A DNA stretch of 64,000 nucleotides from Streptococcus hyointestinalis (GTDB lineage: Bacteria > Bacillota > Bacilli > Lactobacillales > Streptococcaceae): positions 1,550,001-1,614,000 of the forward strand of contig NZ_JAAKGB010000001.1 of assembly GCF_011039275.1 (NCBI RefSeq), given 5' to 3'. The first letter of the stretch is position 1, and each line of letters begins with the position of its first letter. Under the pieces are notes generated by a model. That model was not told where the DNA came from. It saw only the letters and a program-made list of their open reading frames with translations, and made no database searches. Shown one piece after another: positions 30,930 to 40,648 of this stretch. Made by a program: the position numbers and the translations under genes.

Positions 30930-31025
30930 GTTGGAACTATTCGAAACAACACAGCGAGTTAAAATAAGGCTTAGTCCGTAAACAACTTTGCAAAAAAGTA
31001 GGCACCGAATCGGTGCCTGTTTTCT
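30930..31025 (+). ncRNA. tracrRNA (short form; long form probably from ~30730)
   Basis: Promoter TTGATA (30895-30900)-N17-TATACT (30918-30923). The RNA begins TTGGAACTATTCGAAACAAC, the anti-repeat, continues AGCGAGTTAAAATAAGGCTTAGTCCG (bulge and nexus; shown here only as landmarks, ends at ~30978), and ends with a hairpin GGCACCG/CGGTGCC before a T-rich stretch. It guides RNase III processing of pre-crRNA and Cas9 loading. It is divergent from cas9. Confidence 0.95.
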
Positions 31026-31044
31026 TATATTCATTTAGACATCA

Positions 31045-31071
31045 AAAAAGCTAGGATGAGCCTAGCTTTTT
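31045..31071. terminator. Bidirectional terminator between tracrRNA and gpmA
   Basis: Perfect 11-bp stem AAAAAGCTAGG/CCTAGCTTTTT with loop ATGAG. It can serve gpmA (minus strand) and transcription coming from tracrRNA (+ strand). Confidence 0.85.
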
Positions 31072-31072
31072 A

Positions 31073-31765
31073 TTATTTACCAAGGTAGTATTCGTTTGTC
31101 ACGTTCAAATCTTCGTCAAATTCAAATACCAATGGTGGGAAGTTAGGGATTTCAACATCCATGATTTCGTCGTCTGACAAGTGTTTGATGTGTTTTACAA
31201 GGGCACGGATTGAGTTACCATGTGCGCCAACGAAAACATTTTTACCGTCTTTAAGAGCTGGTGCAATTTTATCTTCCCAGAAAGGAAGGGCACGCTCAAG
31301 TGTAACTTTCAAGTTTTCAGCGTCTGGGATAACAGAGTCATCAAGTGATGCGTAACGACGGTCCGTGTGTGCTGAGTACTCATCGTCTTTAGCCATTGCT
31401 GGTGGCAATACATCGTATGAACGACGCCAGATGTGAACTTGCTCATCACCCCATTTAGCTGCTGCTTCAGCTTTGTTTTGACCAGTCAAGCCACCGTAGT
31501 GACGTTCGTTTAAGCGCCATGATTTTTCAACTGGCACCCAAAGTTGGTCAGAAGCTTCAAGCGCAAGATTAGTAGTTTTGATCGCACGTTTCAAAACAGA
31601 TGTGTAAGCAACATCAAACTCGATACCAGCTTCTTTGATCAATTTACCAGCGTCGATAGCTTGTTGTGTTCCTTTGTCTGAAAGATCAACATCAGCCCAA
31701 CCTGTGAAAAGGTTAGCTTTGTTCCATTCTGATTCACCATGGCGTGCAAATACTAATTTTACCAT
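31073..31765 (-). CDS. gpmA: 2,3-bisphosphoglycerate-dependent phosphoglycerate mutase
   Basis: 230 residues, standard for streptococcal GpmA. The phosphohistidine motif [12 protein letters not shown] (His9), [12 protein letters not shown] and [13 protein letters not shown] (second His) are all present. It interconverts 3- and 2-phosphoglycerate in glycolysis, in the cytoplasm. It is a single gene with a bidirectional terminator behind it. Highly expressed in streptococci; codon use is strongly biased in line with that. Confidence 0.98.
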   Translation of the reverse strand: MVKLVFARHGESEWNKANLFTGWADVDLSDKGTQQAIDAGKLIKEAGIEFDVAYTSVLKRAIKTTNLALEASDQLWVPVEKSWRLNERHYGGLTGQNKAEAAAKWGDEQVHIWRRSYDVLPPAMAKDDEYSAHTDRRYASLDDSVIPDAENLKVTLERALPFWEDKIAPALKDGKNVFVGAHGNSIRALVKHIKHLSDDEIMDVEIPNFPPLVFEFDEDLNVTNEYYLGK

Positions 31766-31996
31766 TTAGATATGTCTCCTTTTATTTAGGCAACTGCCTT
31801 TACTTACCTCCCTATTTTACACGAAAATAGGGAAAAAAGCTAGTTTTAGAGTGAATTTATTTGTGGAAACGTTTTTATAAGATGAACATTTAACAACTAT
31901 TTACATCATTGTTCGTATTTTACGAATTTTATAAGGGACTATTGCCCTTTTTAGATGAAAATGATAGAATAAAACAAAACTTTCTTGGAGGATATT

Positions 31997-32932
31997 ATGG
32001 TTTCTACTGCAACTCGTATCGGAGATTTTCAGTTTGATAACTGCTTGATGAACGCTGCTGGGGTATTTTGTATGACACGTGAGGAGCTAGAGAAGGTTGA
32101 GAGCTCTGCTGCTGGGTCTTTTGTCACAAAAACCGCTACACTAGAAGCTCGTGCTGGTAACCCTGAGCCACGCTATGTCAACACCGACCTTGGCTCTATC
32201 AACTCAATGGGGTTGCCTAATAATGGTCTTGATTATTATTTAGACTATGTCATTGAAGAGCAAAATCGTGTCGGCAGTAAGCCCCATGTTCTCTCACTAG
32301 TTGGCATGTCACCAGATGAAACCCACACTATCCTCAAAAAAGTGCAAGAAAGCGATTATCAAGGGCTTGTTGAGCTCAACCTTTCTTGCCCAAATGTCCC
32401 TGGGAAACCTCAAATCGCCTATGATTTTGAAACAACAGGTACCATTTTAAAAGAGGTCTTTAGCTACTATACTAAGCCACTTGGGATTAAACTGCCACCG
32501 TATTTTGATATTGTACACTTTGACCAAGCGGCAGCTATCTTTAATAAATACCCACTTGTCTTTGTCAACTGTGTCAACTCTATTGGAAATGGGCTTGTGA
32601 TTGAGGATGAGACTGTTGTCATCAAACCGAAAAATGGCTTTGGTGGATTAGGTGGTGACTACATCAAGCCAACGGCACTGGCTAATGTGCATGCTTTCTA
32701 CAAACGTCTCAATCCTTCTATCCAAATCATCGGAACTGGCGGTGTCAAAACAGGTCGTGACGCTTTTGAGCACATCCTCTGCGGTGCTAGCATGGTGCAG
32801 CTCGGTACTGTCCTCCAAAAAGAAGGTACGCAGGCTTTTGAGCGTATCACAAAAGAACTGCAAGCCATCATGGTTGAAAAAGGCTATGAAACTCTTGAAG
32901 ATTTTCGTGGAAAATTACATTATATTGACTAA
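31997..32932 (+). CDS. pyrD: Dihydroorotate dehydrogenase, class 1A
   Basis: 311 residues from ATG at 31997 (TTGGAGG upstream). The active-site cysteine lies in NLSCPN (Cys131), with FMN-binding segments [15 protein letters not shown] and [21 protein letters not shown]. The Cys base and overall length point to the soluble fumarate-dependent 1A class (PyrDA) of streptococci and lactococci. It acts in pyrimidine synthesis. Upstream are a small hairpin GGG...CCC with T-run near 31935-31955 and a cre-like sequence (31864-31877), both of uncertain use. Confidence 0.97.
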   Translation: MVSTATRIGDFQFDNCLMNAAGVFCMTREELEKVESSAAGSFVTKTATLEARAGNPEPRYVNTDLGSINSMGLPNNGLDYYLDYVIEEQNRVGSKPHVLSLVGMSPDETHTILKKVQESDYQGLVELNLSCPNVPGKPQIAYDFETTGTILKEVFSYYTKPLGIKLPPYFDIVHFDQAAAIFNKYPLVFVNCVNSIGNGLVIEDETVVIKPKNGFGGLGGDYIKPTALANVHAFYKRLNPSIQIIGTGGVKTGRDAFEHILCGASMVQLGTVLQKEGTQAFERITKELQAIMVEKGYETLEDFRGKLHYID

Positions 32933-32958
32933 AAAGTTGAGCTTTTCTCAACTTTTTT
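32932..32958. terminator. Terminator after pyrD
   Basis: 10-bp stem AAAAGTTGAG/CTCAACTTTT with 5-base loop and T-run, starting at the last base of the pyrD stop codon. Confidence 0.85.
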
Positions 32959-33036
32959 ATCTTTCTTTAAAAATGATTGTCAAATAGCGCTTTAGCCCTT
33001 ATAATAAAAGAGACTCTATTTTAGAAAGTGAACGCT

Positions 33037-34287
33037 ATGACCATGTCTGCTAAAGATAACTATAACACCCTTCAGATAGTCCTAAAAGCTGGGAAGATTC
33101 TCGTTGAAAGTGGCGCTGAAGTTTATCGTGTCGAACAAACCATGGGCTATATCGCAAAAGCTCTGGGCATGAAAGATTTTGATGCTTACGTCATTAGTAA
33201 TGGTATCATGGCATCCGCTGTCAATGCTCAAGGGCAGCAAGAAGCTGCTATTCTCAATGTCTATGAGCAAAATATCAATCTTGGAAAAATAGAAGCAGTC
33301 AATACCCTCTCACGTCAAGTGATACTAAACCCTACACCATCTGCTAAAGCCATTTCCAAACAGCTTGATACTATTGACCGAATGCGAGACTACAATATCT
33401 GGTATTATCTCTTAGCTTATTTTGCGGGGGCTGGTGCTTTTTCACTCGCTCTTGGCAGCTCGCTAAGCGATTCATTTGCGGCTGCAATAACAGGGGTGTT
33501 TCTAGGTTTGGTGCTACATCGGGTGGGGCGCTTTGTCCACACAGGTTTTTTATTGACTATCATCGGAAGCTCTGCTGCTTGTCTATCGGTTAACCTACTG
33601 CACCTTATGGGCATTGGTCACTACCGTGGGCTTATCCTTTTAGGAGCGCTCATGATGTTGGTGCCAGGAGCTATTTTTACCAGCTCGGTCAGAGAGTTTT
33701 CGCAAAATAATTTCTCAACAGGTCTAGCTCTTTTGATGTCGTCTCTTCTTGTTTGTATCTCTATTTCTGTCGGAGTGGTGGCTGTGACTGAGCTGCTGCC
33801 TTTTGCCAATCCTCTGCAACAAAATTTTTCAGCTAATATTGAGACCGTTTTTGAGCTCATTGTACGAGTCGTTATGGCTGGTGTCGGGACAATTGCCTTT
33901 GCTATTCTCTTTCAAGTGCCAAAGCGCTATTTTCTTGACTTGGGTATCTTAGGTAGCTTGTCATGGCTTTTGTATCTCGTCATCATGTACTATTACCACC
34001 TTGAAGCGCTTGCGGTCTTTGTCCCTGGGCTTTTTGGTTCCTTTTTGTCACGTGTCTTTGCCATCAAGAGAAAATGTCCTATGACCATCTTTTTATCGAC
34101 GAGTATGATGCCGCTCATTCCTGGGCTGAGTTTGTACCGTGCCATTTACTTTTTATTGACTGGCGCTGACCAGCTGGCAATGGTCTATCTACGCTCTTGC
34201 TTTATCACTGCTTTTATGATTGCACTTGCCATTAGCATTGTTCAGCAAATTCCAAGGCATTTTTTCAAAACACGCTTTTTATCCTAA
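33037..34287 (+). CDS. ThrE-type threonine/serine exporter (fused two-domain)
   Basis: 416 residues. The N-terminal domain (~1-250) starts with a cytoplasmic part (LVESGAEVYRVEQTMGYIAKALG, the DUF1212 signature) followed by about five membrane segments. The C-terminal domain (~265-410) is DUF3815-like with about five more (FVPGLFGSFLSRVFAIKRKCP, MMPLIPGLSLYRAIY). Many Firmicutes split these into two genes; here they are fused as in Corynebacterium ThrE. Likely exports Thr/Ser or similar small amino acids. GTG at 33028 is an alternative start. Confidence 0.85.
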   Translation: MTMSAKDNYNTLQIVLKAGKILVESGAEVYRVEQTMGYIAKALGMKDFDAYVISNGIMASAVNAQGQQEAAILNVYEQNINLGKIEAVNTLSRQVILNPTPSAKAISKQLDTIDRMRDYNIWYYLLAYFAGAGAFSLALGSSLSDSFAAAITGVFLGLVLHRVGRFVHTGFLLTIIGSSAACLSVNLLHLMGIGHYRGLILLGALMMLVPGAIFTSSVREFSQNNFSTGLALLMSSLLVCISISVGVVAVTELLPFANPLQQNFSANIETVFELIVRVVMAGVGTIAFAILFQVPKRYFLDLGILGSLSWLLYLVIMYYYHLEALAVFVPGLFGSFLSRVFAIKRKCPMTIFLSTSMMPLIPGLSLYRAIYFLLTGADQLAMVYLRSCFITAFMIALAISIVQQIPRHFFKTRFLS

Positions 34288-34290
34288 TGA

Positions 34291-34322
34291 AAAACCCTTT
34301 AATCTTATGATTAAAGGGTTTT
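34291..34322. terminator. Bidirectional terminator
   Basis: 14-bp perfect stem AAAACCCTTTAATC/GATTAAAGGGTTTT with loop TTAT between the convergent genes ending at 34287 and 34326. Confidence 0.9.
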
Positions 34323-34325
34323 CGC

Positions 34326-34523
34326 TTACCAATCTCGGTCATATTCCTCTTCTTCTTGCTCTTTTTTATCAGCTTCAGACAAGTCTTCGACTGGCTTTTT
34401 GATAATATGACCATTCTCATCTACTTCTGGCTTAATACTTCGCATATAAACCATCAGCAAAGCTATTTTAGTAATAGTAAATAAAAGTAAAATCGCTAAA
34501 AAGAGATAAAATACAGTGTTCAT
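34326..34523 (-). CDS. Small single-pass membrane protein
   Basis: 65 residues: an N-terminal membrane segment (FYLFLAILLLFTITKIALLMVYM) then a very acidic cytoplasmic tail (EDLSEADKKEQEEEEYDRDW). No family is recognised with confidence. It lies downstream of the two U32 genes on the same strand and may be co-transcribed with them. Confidence 0.7.
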   Translation of the reverse strand: MNTVFYLFLAILLLFTITKIALLMVYMRSIKPEVDENGHIIKKPVEDLSEADKKEQEEEEYDRDW

Positions 34524-34552
34524 CTAATATCCTCTAGCAAATAATTGGTCGC

Positions 34553-35839
34553 TTAGGCTCTGACAGTTTTACTTGAGCCATCTTTTTGGTAGAGATTGAC
34601 AAGTCCTTCCTTGCAGGCACGAATCATGTCACCCGGTTTTACAGCTTGGGGAACAGTGATGGTCAGAAGCTCCATTGGTTTTGGAGCACGCTCGATTTTA
34701 TTGCCCTCAGAGTCGTGAAGGTCCTTGATGTAGCACTCAAAGTGGCGGAATCCTGGACCGTAAAACTCAACAGCGTCCCCCTCAAGGATAACATTACGCT
34801 GACGAATGGTTGCGGTCATGTTTTTAGGATCGAACGCCACCACTTCACCGACAAACTTGTATTGTGGAATTTTACGGCGAGCGCCAAAGAGCTGCTCGTT
34901 TTCGGTTGGCGTTTGGTAGTAAAATCCTGTCGCCAATTCACGTTGAGCGACTTTCCACAGCTCATCAATCAAGTCTTCCTTGATAGCTTCAAACTTTTCT
35001 GGGCTTTCCATATAAGCGTCAACTGCTGCTTTGTAGCAGTTGGTCACGGTTGAAACATAGTGGATAGACTTCATGCGCCCTTCAATCTTGAGACTATCAA
35101 CACCATTTTCAATCATGTCTGGGATATTTTCAATCATGCACATATCAACAGCAGACATGGAAAACTCTTCAGGAATTTCACCTTTTAGTGAGCGGCGTTC
35201 TTGACCAAATGGCATGTCGTAGAGGTTGTATTTCCAGCGGCAAGACTGTGAACACCCTCCACGGTTGGCGTCACGATGGCTCATGTGGTTTGATAGCACA
35301 CAACGCCCTGAATAAGAAATGCACATAGCGCCATGTACAAAAGCTTCAATCTCAACGCTTGTGCGTTTGCGGATTTCAGCAAGCTCAGCCATAGACACCT
35401 CACGAGCAAGCACAACACGAGTCAGACCAAGTTCTTTCCAAAACTCAAAGGTCTCGTAGTTGGTTGAAGAAGCTTGAGTTGAGAGGTGAATCTCAAGACC
35501 TGGTGCTTCTGTCGCACAAATCACGATAAGCGCTGGGTCAGAGACGATAACGGCGTCTAAGCCCATGTCACGCAACTCACGAAACCATGCGCCAGCACCG
35601 ATTTCATTGCCCTCGTGGGTGACCATGTTGGCTGCGACATAGACCTTTGCTCCACGCTCATGCGCATAGTTAATGCCTTCTTGCATTTCCTCCATTGAGA
35701 AATTTCCTGCTCGGCTACGCAGTCCATAAGCCTGTCCTCCGACAAAGACAGCGTCTGCACCGTAGTCAATAGCTACTTTTAATTTTTCAAGCGTCCCAGC
35801 TGGTGACAAGACCTCTGGGCGTTTCAATGTTTTTGTCAT
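34553..35839 (-). CDS. U32 family tRNA 5-hydroxyuridine synthesis protein (TrhP2-like)
   Basis: 428 residues from ATG at 35839 (GGAGAATCG upstream). U32 'peptidase' signature EAFVHGAMCISYSGRCVLSNHM (two of the conserved Cys) and RGGCSQSCRWKY are present, with DSLKIEGRMKS. In B. subtilis the paired U32 proteins YrrO/YrrN (TrhP2/TrhP1) are needed for prephenate-dependent 5-hydroxylation of U34 in tRNA; the adjacent 35927-36853 gene is the partner. Often annotated as protease; the cysteines argue for a metal- or cluster-dependent modification role. Confidence 0.88.
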   Translation of the reverse strand: MTKTLKRPEVLSPAGTLEKLKVAIDYGADAVFVGGQAYGLRSRAGNFSMEEMQEGINYAHERGAKVYVAANMVTHEGNEIGAGAWFRELRDMGLDAVIVSDPALIVICATEAPGLEIHLSTQASSTNYETFEFWKELGLTRVVLAREVSMAELAEIRKRTSVEIEAFVHGAMCISYSGRCVLSNHMSHRDANRGGCSQSCRWKYNLYDMPFGQERRSLKGEIPEEFSMSAVDMCMIENIPDMIENGVDSLKIEGRMKSIHYVSTVTNCYKAAVDAYMESPEKFEAIKEDLIDELWKVAQRELATGFYYQTPTENEQLFGARRKIPQYKFVGEVVAFDPKNMTATIRQRNVILEGDAVEFYGPGFRHFECYIKDLHDSEGNKIERAPKPMELLTITVPQAVKPGDMIRACKEGLVNLYQKDGSSKTVRA

Positions 35840-35926
35840 ACGATTCTCCAATTTTCAAGATTGTAAGGTGTATAAAGTAGGATTAGCATGCCCTGAAATT
35901 AGAAACTCTCTCATGCTAATCGGTGA

Positions 35927-36853
35927 TTATTTGACCGTGTCTGGGTCAAAGTCGTAAAATCCTGTGTCCAGTCCACGTCCAACAGGGTGTAAGCGATGAA
36001 TCTCCTCATCAAACAAGAAAGCTTGGTCTTGGCTAAATGTGCCTTCTTGCATCAAATCACGCGCTTTGACAAACAATTTTGCAATCTCTACAAAATTGTC
36101 CCCAGGACAGTAGATACCGTCTAGTTTCCAGTGTGTGAAGTTATGCTCAACCAGCTCAGACAGCTTGGTCATCATATCGATGTCGTTGTTGATAAAGATG
36201 TGGGTGCCATGCTTGTCCTCGTAGATAGAGTAGTGGCTGTTTTCGTCATTTGGTTCTGATAAGAACAGCCCACGCTCACGGGTCTTTTCATCATCAACGT
36301 GCGTGAAATTATAGTAATTTTGCAACAAAGGACGTTTTGAGTGATGGATGACAGAAGCACCGTAAACCAGCACTTCAGCAGGAAAGTCCAGATTTTCTGA
36401 CATCTTAAAGAGCTCTTCAGATGGAATCTCACGGGCTAGCACTGTCTCAACAGCGCCGTGCTCGCCCCAGAAATTAACCTGACGACTGGATGTGACAAAG
36501 ACAGAGGTGTCGTAGATGAGCTTGAAATTATAGCCATCACGTTTATTGACATAAAAAACACCTGCGTCTCCAACGACCAGATAGTCCACTTTGATTTCCT
36601 TCATCAAGTCAAGAAAGGGCTTGATATTGTCCATCATGTCTTGGTGCATGAGCGCATTGCAGGCAACGGTCAACTCACGTCCTGCGTCGTGGACAAGCTT
36701 TGCGATTTCTCGCAACTCATCATAGGTAAAATTGTGAGGGAGGCGAAGACCGTAATTTTCCTCACCAACATAAATGCGGTCCACTCCAGCAGCCAACAAA
36801 TCCTTGACTTGCTCGATAGACTCCGCAGTAGCAGTAATGATTATTTTTTCCAT
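35927..36853 (-). CDS. U32 family protein (TrhP1-like partner)
   Basis: 308 residues, matching the shorter of the two U32 proteins found in tandem in Bacilli (YrrN/TrhP1). It starts EKIIITATAESIEQVKDLLAAGVDRIYVGEENYGLRLP and carries LVYGASVIHHSKRPLLQNYYN where the long paralog has the Cys-rich MCIS motif, so those cysteines are missing here. It probably acts with the downstream gene in tRNA wobble uridine hydroxylation. The 87-bp gap between them carries no terminator. Confidence 0.88.
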   Translation of the reverse strand: MEKIIITATAESIEQVKDLLAAGVDRIYVGEENYGLRLPHNFTYDELREIAKLVHDAGRELTVACNALMHQDMMDNIKPFLDLMKEIKVDYLVVGDAGVFYVNKRDGYNFKLIYDTSVFVTSSRQVNFWGEHGAVETVLAREIPSEELFKMSENLDFPAEVLVYGASVIHHSKRPLLQNYYNFTHVDDEKTRERGLFLSEPNDENSHYSIYEDKHGTHIFINNDIDMMTKLSELVEHNFTHWKLDGIYCPGDNFVEIAKLFVKARDLMQEGTFSQDQAFLFDEEIHRLHPVGRGLDTGFYDFDPDTVK

Positions 36854-37039
36854 AACAGTCCCATTTTACCACAAATTAACCCAAATGCCTATCAAAGGGC
36901 TTAAAAGTTCTCTGAAAGTGACTTTTTATTGAGACTTTTCTAGGGCATTTTCAGGATTTATGATGAAAAAATTGTAAAAATAGATGACAAACCCTAGTCT
37001 TTGTGATACTATAAATAGGAATGTTTAAAGGAGAATGCT

Positions 37040-37321
37040 ATGCCAGCACCAATAAAACATGAGCAACACACTATTGATACCGAAAATAATGCTCATACTA
37101 CCCCAAAATCGCAGTCATTTAAGGCGATTGATACAAATACAGCTAAATACAAAGATTTGGTCTTTTTTGCACAACTCTCTGGGTTTGCCATTAGCACTGT
37201 TTTCATTACCTTTTTATTTCTGACAATTAGTTTTGCTCCTTTCTGGGCGATTTCGCTCGCTCTGCTAGCTAGTTTTGGTTTAAGAATCGGTATCAAGGCA
37301 CTTATAAAATCATTGAAGTAA
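37040..37321 (+). CDS. DUF3270 family small membrane protein
   Basis: 93 residues: polar N-terminal half, then two membrane segments (FAISTVFITFLFLTISF and FWAISLALLASFGLRIGI). This matches streptococcal DUF3270 proteins, function unknown. It has its own promoter (TATAAT-like TATAAA near 37010) and ribosome site AAAGGAG, and stands alone between convergent genes. Confidence 0.8.
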   Translation: MPAPIKHEQHTIDTENNAHTTPKSQSFKAIDTNTAKYKDLVFFAQLSGFAISTVFITFLFLTISFAPFWAISLALLASFGLRIGIKALIKSLK

Positions 37322-37380
37322 CACGCTCACACTTGAGTGTGTTTTTTCTAACTAAAAAGAGCACCTACGGCGCTCTTTTT
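37322..37380. terminator. Terminator pair
   Basis: An ACACGCTC/GAGTGTGT hairpin with T-run for the + strand gene, followed by AAAAAGAGC/GCGCTCTTTTT-type bidirectional hairpin for the convergent gene ending at 37380. Confidence 0.8.
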
Positions 37381-37973
37381 TAATCTTTTTGTTCTTTTTT
37401 GTCTTCTTTAGTCGCTTTACTTGTCTTATCTTCTTTGACTTCTTTAGTTGCTTTTTCTTCTTTAGATTTTTTAGCGCTAGCTGCTTTTTCTTCTTGGCTG
37501 GCTTTTGCGACTTCTTCAAAGTTTTCAGCGACTTGTGCTTCTTTGTTGGCTTTGATGTCTTTTAACTCGATGATAATGTCATCAACTTCCGCTTTGACAT
37601 CATCTGGGTCAACAACATCCTTGTCTGCTTCTGCGACGTCGTTGAATTTTGCTTTGACGTGGTTGATGACATCACCAGCTTTGCTGACTACTTCGTCACT
37701 TTTTTCTTTGACAGCAGAAACGACATCTTCTTTGGTCAATTCACCAGATTCAAATTTTTCTTTGTAATCGTTAAAGGTATCTACAGCTAAGCTAGAATAT
37801 TCGTGCGCTTTATCTTTTGCTTTTTGGTGATATTCTTCTGGGTGTTCACGATAAGCCTTGTAAGCTTTAGCAGCACGGTCTTTGACTTCTTTTCCTTTTT
37901 CGCTACTCAAGAAATAAGCAGCTGCTGCACCTGAGGCGATTCCAACGATAATAGTACTCATCCATTTACTCAT
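37380..37973 (-). CDS. YtxH-domain envelope/stress protein
   Basis: 197 residues. An N-terminal membrane segment (TIIVGIASGAAAAYFLSSEKGKEVKDRA) is the YtxH signature. A long amphipathic Lys/Asp/Glu/Ala-rich helical region follows, ending in a ~45-residue tail of KEEKATKEVKEDK-type repeats. Membrane-anchored, probably in the envelope. It follows hprK-lgt-DUF948 as the last gene, an arrangement conserved in streptococci as I remember. Confidence 0.85.
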   Translation of the reverse strand: MSKWMSTIIVGIASGAAAAYFLSSEKGKEVKDRAAKAYKAYREHPEEYHQKAKDKAHEYSSLAVDTFNDYKEKFESGELTKEDVVSAVKEKSDEVVSKAGDVINHVKAKFNDVAEADKDVVDPDDVKAEVDDIIIELKDIKANKEAQVAENFEEVAKASQEEKAASAKKSKEEKATKEVKEDKTSKATKEDKKEQKD

Positions 37974-37999
37974 AATTTTTGTCCTCTATGTGTTATTTC

Positions 38000-38389
38000 C
38001 TAATCCTTTTTCTTAAACAGCTTGCTGGCTACCTTACCAACAGCAAAGGCAGAGCTGGCTTTAGCAACGCCACTTGTCACGCTACTAGCACGCTCGGTTA
38101 GGCTACGTGCTTGTGCATTGAGGTCTGACACACTCTCTGATAAGTCAGCAATGGCAACAAACAGTGGATCAATTGTCGCTACTTTGCCATTGACATCTTC
38201 GACTAGGATATTGGCTTTTGCGAGGATGTCATTTGTTTGATGCAATGTGACGTTAATGTCACTTGTTAATACTTGTAAACTTGTCTTTGCTTCATCAACG
38301 GCATTTGACAATTTGCGCAATAAAACAATCGCATATAAGACCAAAACAGCAAAGGCGATAGCGATAATGAGAACTGCTGTTTTCTCCAT
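38000..38389 (-). CDS. DUF948 membrane protein
   Basis: 129 residues from ATG at 38389 (AAGGAGGAAAAC upstream). One N-terminal membrane segment (VLIIAIAFAVLVLYAIVLL), then a long helical domain with the repeated pattern of DUF948 (LTSDINVTLHQTNDILAKANILVEDVNGKVATID), resembling methyl-accepting-like coiled coils. Function unknown. Overlaps nothing but sits 2 bp behind lgt, and is certainly in the same operon. Confidence 0.85.
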   Translation of the reverse strand: MEKTAVLIIAIAFAVLVLYAIVLLRKLSNAVDEAKTSLQVLTSDINVTLHQTNDILAKANILVEDVNGKVATIDPLFVAIADLSESVSDLNAQARSLTERASSVTSGVAKASSAFAVGKVASKLFKKKD

Positions 38390-38390
38390 G

Positions 38391-39185
38391 TTAGTTTTCC
38401 TCCTTGGTTTCCAAATAGTAAGGACCAATGCCCTTTAGACGGCGATAAACGATAAAAACAATACCAATAATGACCAAAAGTACAGATAGCCATTGCGACA
38501 CACGCATGCCCATAAAGTAGAGGCTGTCTGTGCGCATGCCTTCGATGACAAAGCGCCCACAGCCATACCAGATGAGATAAAAGGCAGTAATCTCGCCCTG
38601 TCTCCAGAGATGAGGCTTGTGGCGAGTCGCTATGATGATGATAAAGCCGATAACATTCCAAATAGACTCATAGAGAAAGGTCGGAACACGGTAGCTACCA
38701 TCAATGTACATCTGCTGCCTGATAAAAGCTGGTAAGTAGTTTAAACTGTCAACTGCTTTTCCGTAGGCTTCTTGGTTAATGAAATTTCCCCACCGTCCAA
38801 TGGCTTGTGCAATCATCACACCTGGTACTGCAACGTCCAAAAAGTTGAGAGGATTTATCATGCGGCGATAAGAAAAGACAAGTAAGACTAGAAGCCCTGC
38901 AATCAAGCCTCCATAGATGGCGATACCGCCATTCCAGATGGCTATAATCTCGTCTAAGTGCTGGCTATAATAGCCCCACTCAAACGCCACATAATAAATC
39001 CTTGCACCAACGATAGCTATCGGAAAGGCAAGGAGAATAAAATCTAGAATATCATCAGAGCGAATGCCCTTTTTTTCTCCCTCTTTCATAGCCAGATAAA
39101 CAGCAAGCAACAAGCCAGAAACAATACAGATAGCATACCAATGAATGGCAATTGGACCTAGCTGAATAGCAATTGGGTTAATCAT
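38391..39185 (-). CDS. lgt: Prolipoprotein diacylglyceryl transferase
   Basis: 264 residues, about seven membrane segments. Conserved Lgt motifs: [16 protein letters not shown] near the N-terminus, [13 protein letters not shown] (the Lgt signature with essential Arg/Asn) and [21 protein letters not shown]. It transfers diacylglycerol to the lipobox cysteine of prolipoproteins, including the phage lipoprotein at 22130. Start overlaps hprK by 4 bp. Confidence 0.97.
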   Translation of the reverse strand: MINPIAIQLGPIAIHWYAICIVSGLLLAVYLAMKEGEKKGIRSDDILDFILLAFPIAIVGARIYYVAFEWGYYSQHLDEIIAIWNGGIAIYGGLIAGLLVLLVFSYRRMINPLNFLDVAVPGVMIAQAIGRWGNFINQEAYGKAVDSLNYLPAFIRQQMYIDGSYRVPTFLYESIWNVIGFIIIIATRHKPHLWRQGEITAFYLIWYGCGRFVIEGMRTDSLYFMGMRVSQWLSVLLVIIGIVFIVYRRLKGIGPYYLETKEEN

Positions 39186-40114
39186 TGGTTTTCCTCGTGT
39201 TGGCTGATGAGTTTTGTGAGACGTTCTTCAAAGGTCTTTGTCGCATCAAAGCCCATTTGTTTAGCACGATAATTCATAGCAGCAGCCTCGATGACCACAG
39301 AGACGTTGCGCCCAGTCTTGACTGGAATGCGGATACGAGGGACTTTGACACCAGAGAGCTCGATTTCTTCGTTGCCATTTCCCAGTCGGTCAAAGTCTTT
39401 GCCTGTCTCAAAGTTTTCAAGATAAATAGAGAGTTGCACTTGTGAAGAGTCCTTAACAGAGCTAGCGCCGTATAAGCTCATGATGTCAATGATTCCGACA
39501 CCACGGATTTCAAGCAGATGTCTTAAAATCTCAGCAGGCTCACCCCAGAGGGTCTCCTCATCTTTGGCAAAAACATCGACACGGTCATCAGCCACTAAGC
39601 GATGTCCTCTCTTGACAAGCTCTAAACCTGTCTCGCTCTTTCCGATACCGGAGTCCCCTTGAATCAAAACACCCATGCCATAGATGTCCATCAGAACACC
39701 ATGCACACTGATACGCTCAGCTAGGCAAGAATCCAAATATCCAGAAATTTCTCCTGAGAGACGGCTAGTGGGCACATGGCTCTTTAAAATAGCGACATTG
39801 TGCTCTTTTGCCGCTCTTAGCATCTCCTCTGGAATGTCTAAATTTCTAGCGACAATAGCAGCAGGCGTTTCACTTTGAAACATCTCGCTTAGGACCTGAT
39901 AGCGGTTATGTGAGGTCATCTTGGTCAGATAAGACCACTCTTTCATCCCAAAGAGCTGCAAGCGCTCAGGGGAATAATAATCAAAATACCCTGTCATCTC
40001 AAGACCAGGTCGTGAAATATCAGCTGTTGTGATTTCTTTTTCAAGATGAGAGGTATCGCCATAAGCAATCTCCAACTTCAACTTATCCACTAACATCTGT
40101 ACTGTTACTGACAT
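39182..40114 (-). CDS. hprK: HPr kinase/phosphorylase
   Basis: 310 residues from ATG at 40114 (AACAAGGAGATAGAC upstream). Walker A GDSGIGKS (153-160), the capping [11 protein letters not shown] signature and the C-terminal [13 protein letters not shown] region ([17 protein letters not shown]) are visible. It phosphorylates HPr at Ser46 in response to glycolytic intermediates and so controls CcpA-mediated catabolite repression, which probably also governs the beta-glucoside operon here (cre at 57113). Confidence 0.97.
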   Translation of the reverse strand: MSVTVQMLVDKLKLEIAYGDTSHLEKEITTADISRPGLEMTGYFDYYSPERLQLFGMKEWSYLTKMTSHNRYQVLSEMFQSETPAAIVARNLDIPEEMLRAAKEHNVAILKSHVPTSRLSGEISGYLDSCLAERISVHGVLMDIYGMGVLIQGDSGIGKSETGLELVKRGHRLVADDRVDVFAKDEETLWGEPAEILRHLLEIRGVGIIDIMSLYGASSVKDSSQVQLSIYLENFETGKDFDRLGNGNEEIELSGVKVPRIRIPVKTGRNVSVVIEAAAMNYRAKQMGFDATKTFEERLTKLISQHEENQ

Positions 40115-40313
40115 GTCTATCTCCTTGTTAGCAAACCCACGAATGTGGTAGATGGTTATCATTTAGTATTATACCATAATATACCCACAAAAAGACAGTT
40201 CAAAAACTGCTTGAGTGTCCTATTTTTACAGCAAAAAAAAGAAAACCTAGTCATCAACTAAGCTTTGCTTTTTTATGTTTTAGCTTGTAATCCTGTTTCT
40301 TTACCAGCTTTTC

Positions 40314-40583
40314 TTACCAAAACCAGCCGTCGTCATCACGGACAACCTCTGCATCTTTACGTTTTCTAGGTCCTGTTCCATACTTATCACGCTCGATATC
40401 TTCTTTGTAAGGAAGAAAGATAGCTAGCAAGATGTAGAGGATAATCCCAATTCCTGAGAAGTACATCAAAAGCGCTGCCACTACACGTGCTATAGGCAAA
40501 TCCCAGCCAAACTTATCGGCTAAACCAGCCACAACACCGCACAGTAGTTTGTTTTGGCGTTTTTTATAAAACATTGATTTCAT
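40314..40583 (-). CDS. PspC-domain membrane protein
   Basis: 89 residues from ATG at 40583; a GTG nine bases upstream is an equally possible start because AGGAGGAGAGG lies close to both. PspC signature: KLLCGVVAGLADKFGWDLPIARVVAALLMYFSGIGIILYILLAIFLPYKE, one or two membrane segments, then a charged tail. Possibly a LiaH/LiaF-network-type envelope-stress sensor, but no lia genes are adjacent. Confidence 0.88.
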   Translation of the reverse strand: MKSMFYKKRQNKLLCGVVAGLADKFGWDLPIARVVAALLMYFSGIGIILYILLAIFLPYKEDIERDKYGTGPRKRKDAEVVRDDDGWFW

Positions 40584-40648
40584 ACGAAACACCCTCTCCT
40601 CCTTTTATGATATTATTGTAGCAAAAGATTGGTGAAATAAAATCAGCC

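Noticed and set aside
31864..31877. cre-like sequence upstream of pyrD
   Set aside because: Matches 12 of 14 consensus positions but lies far from any clear promoter element; too weak to list as a regulatory site.
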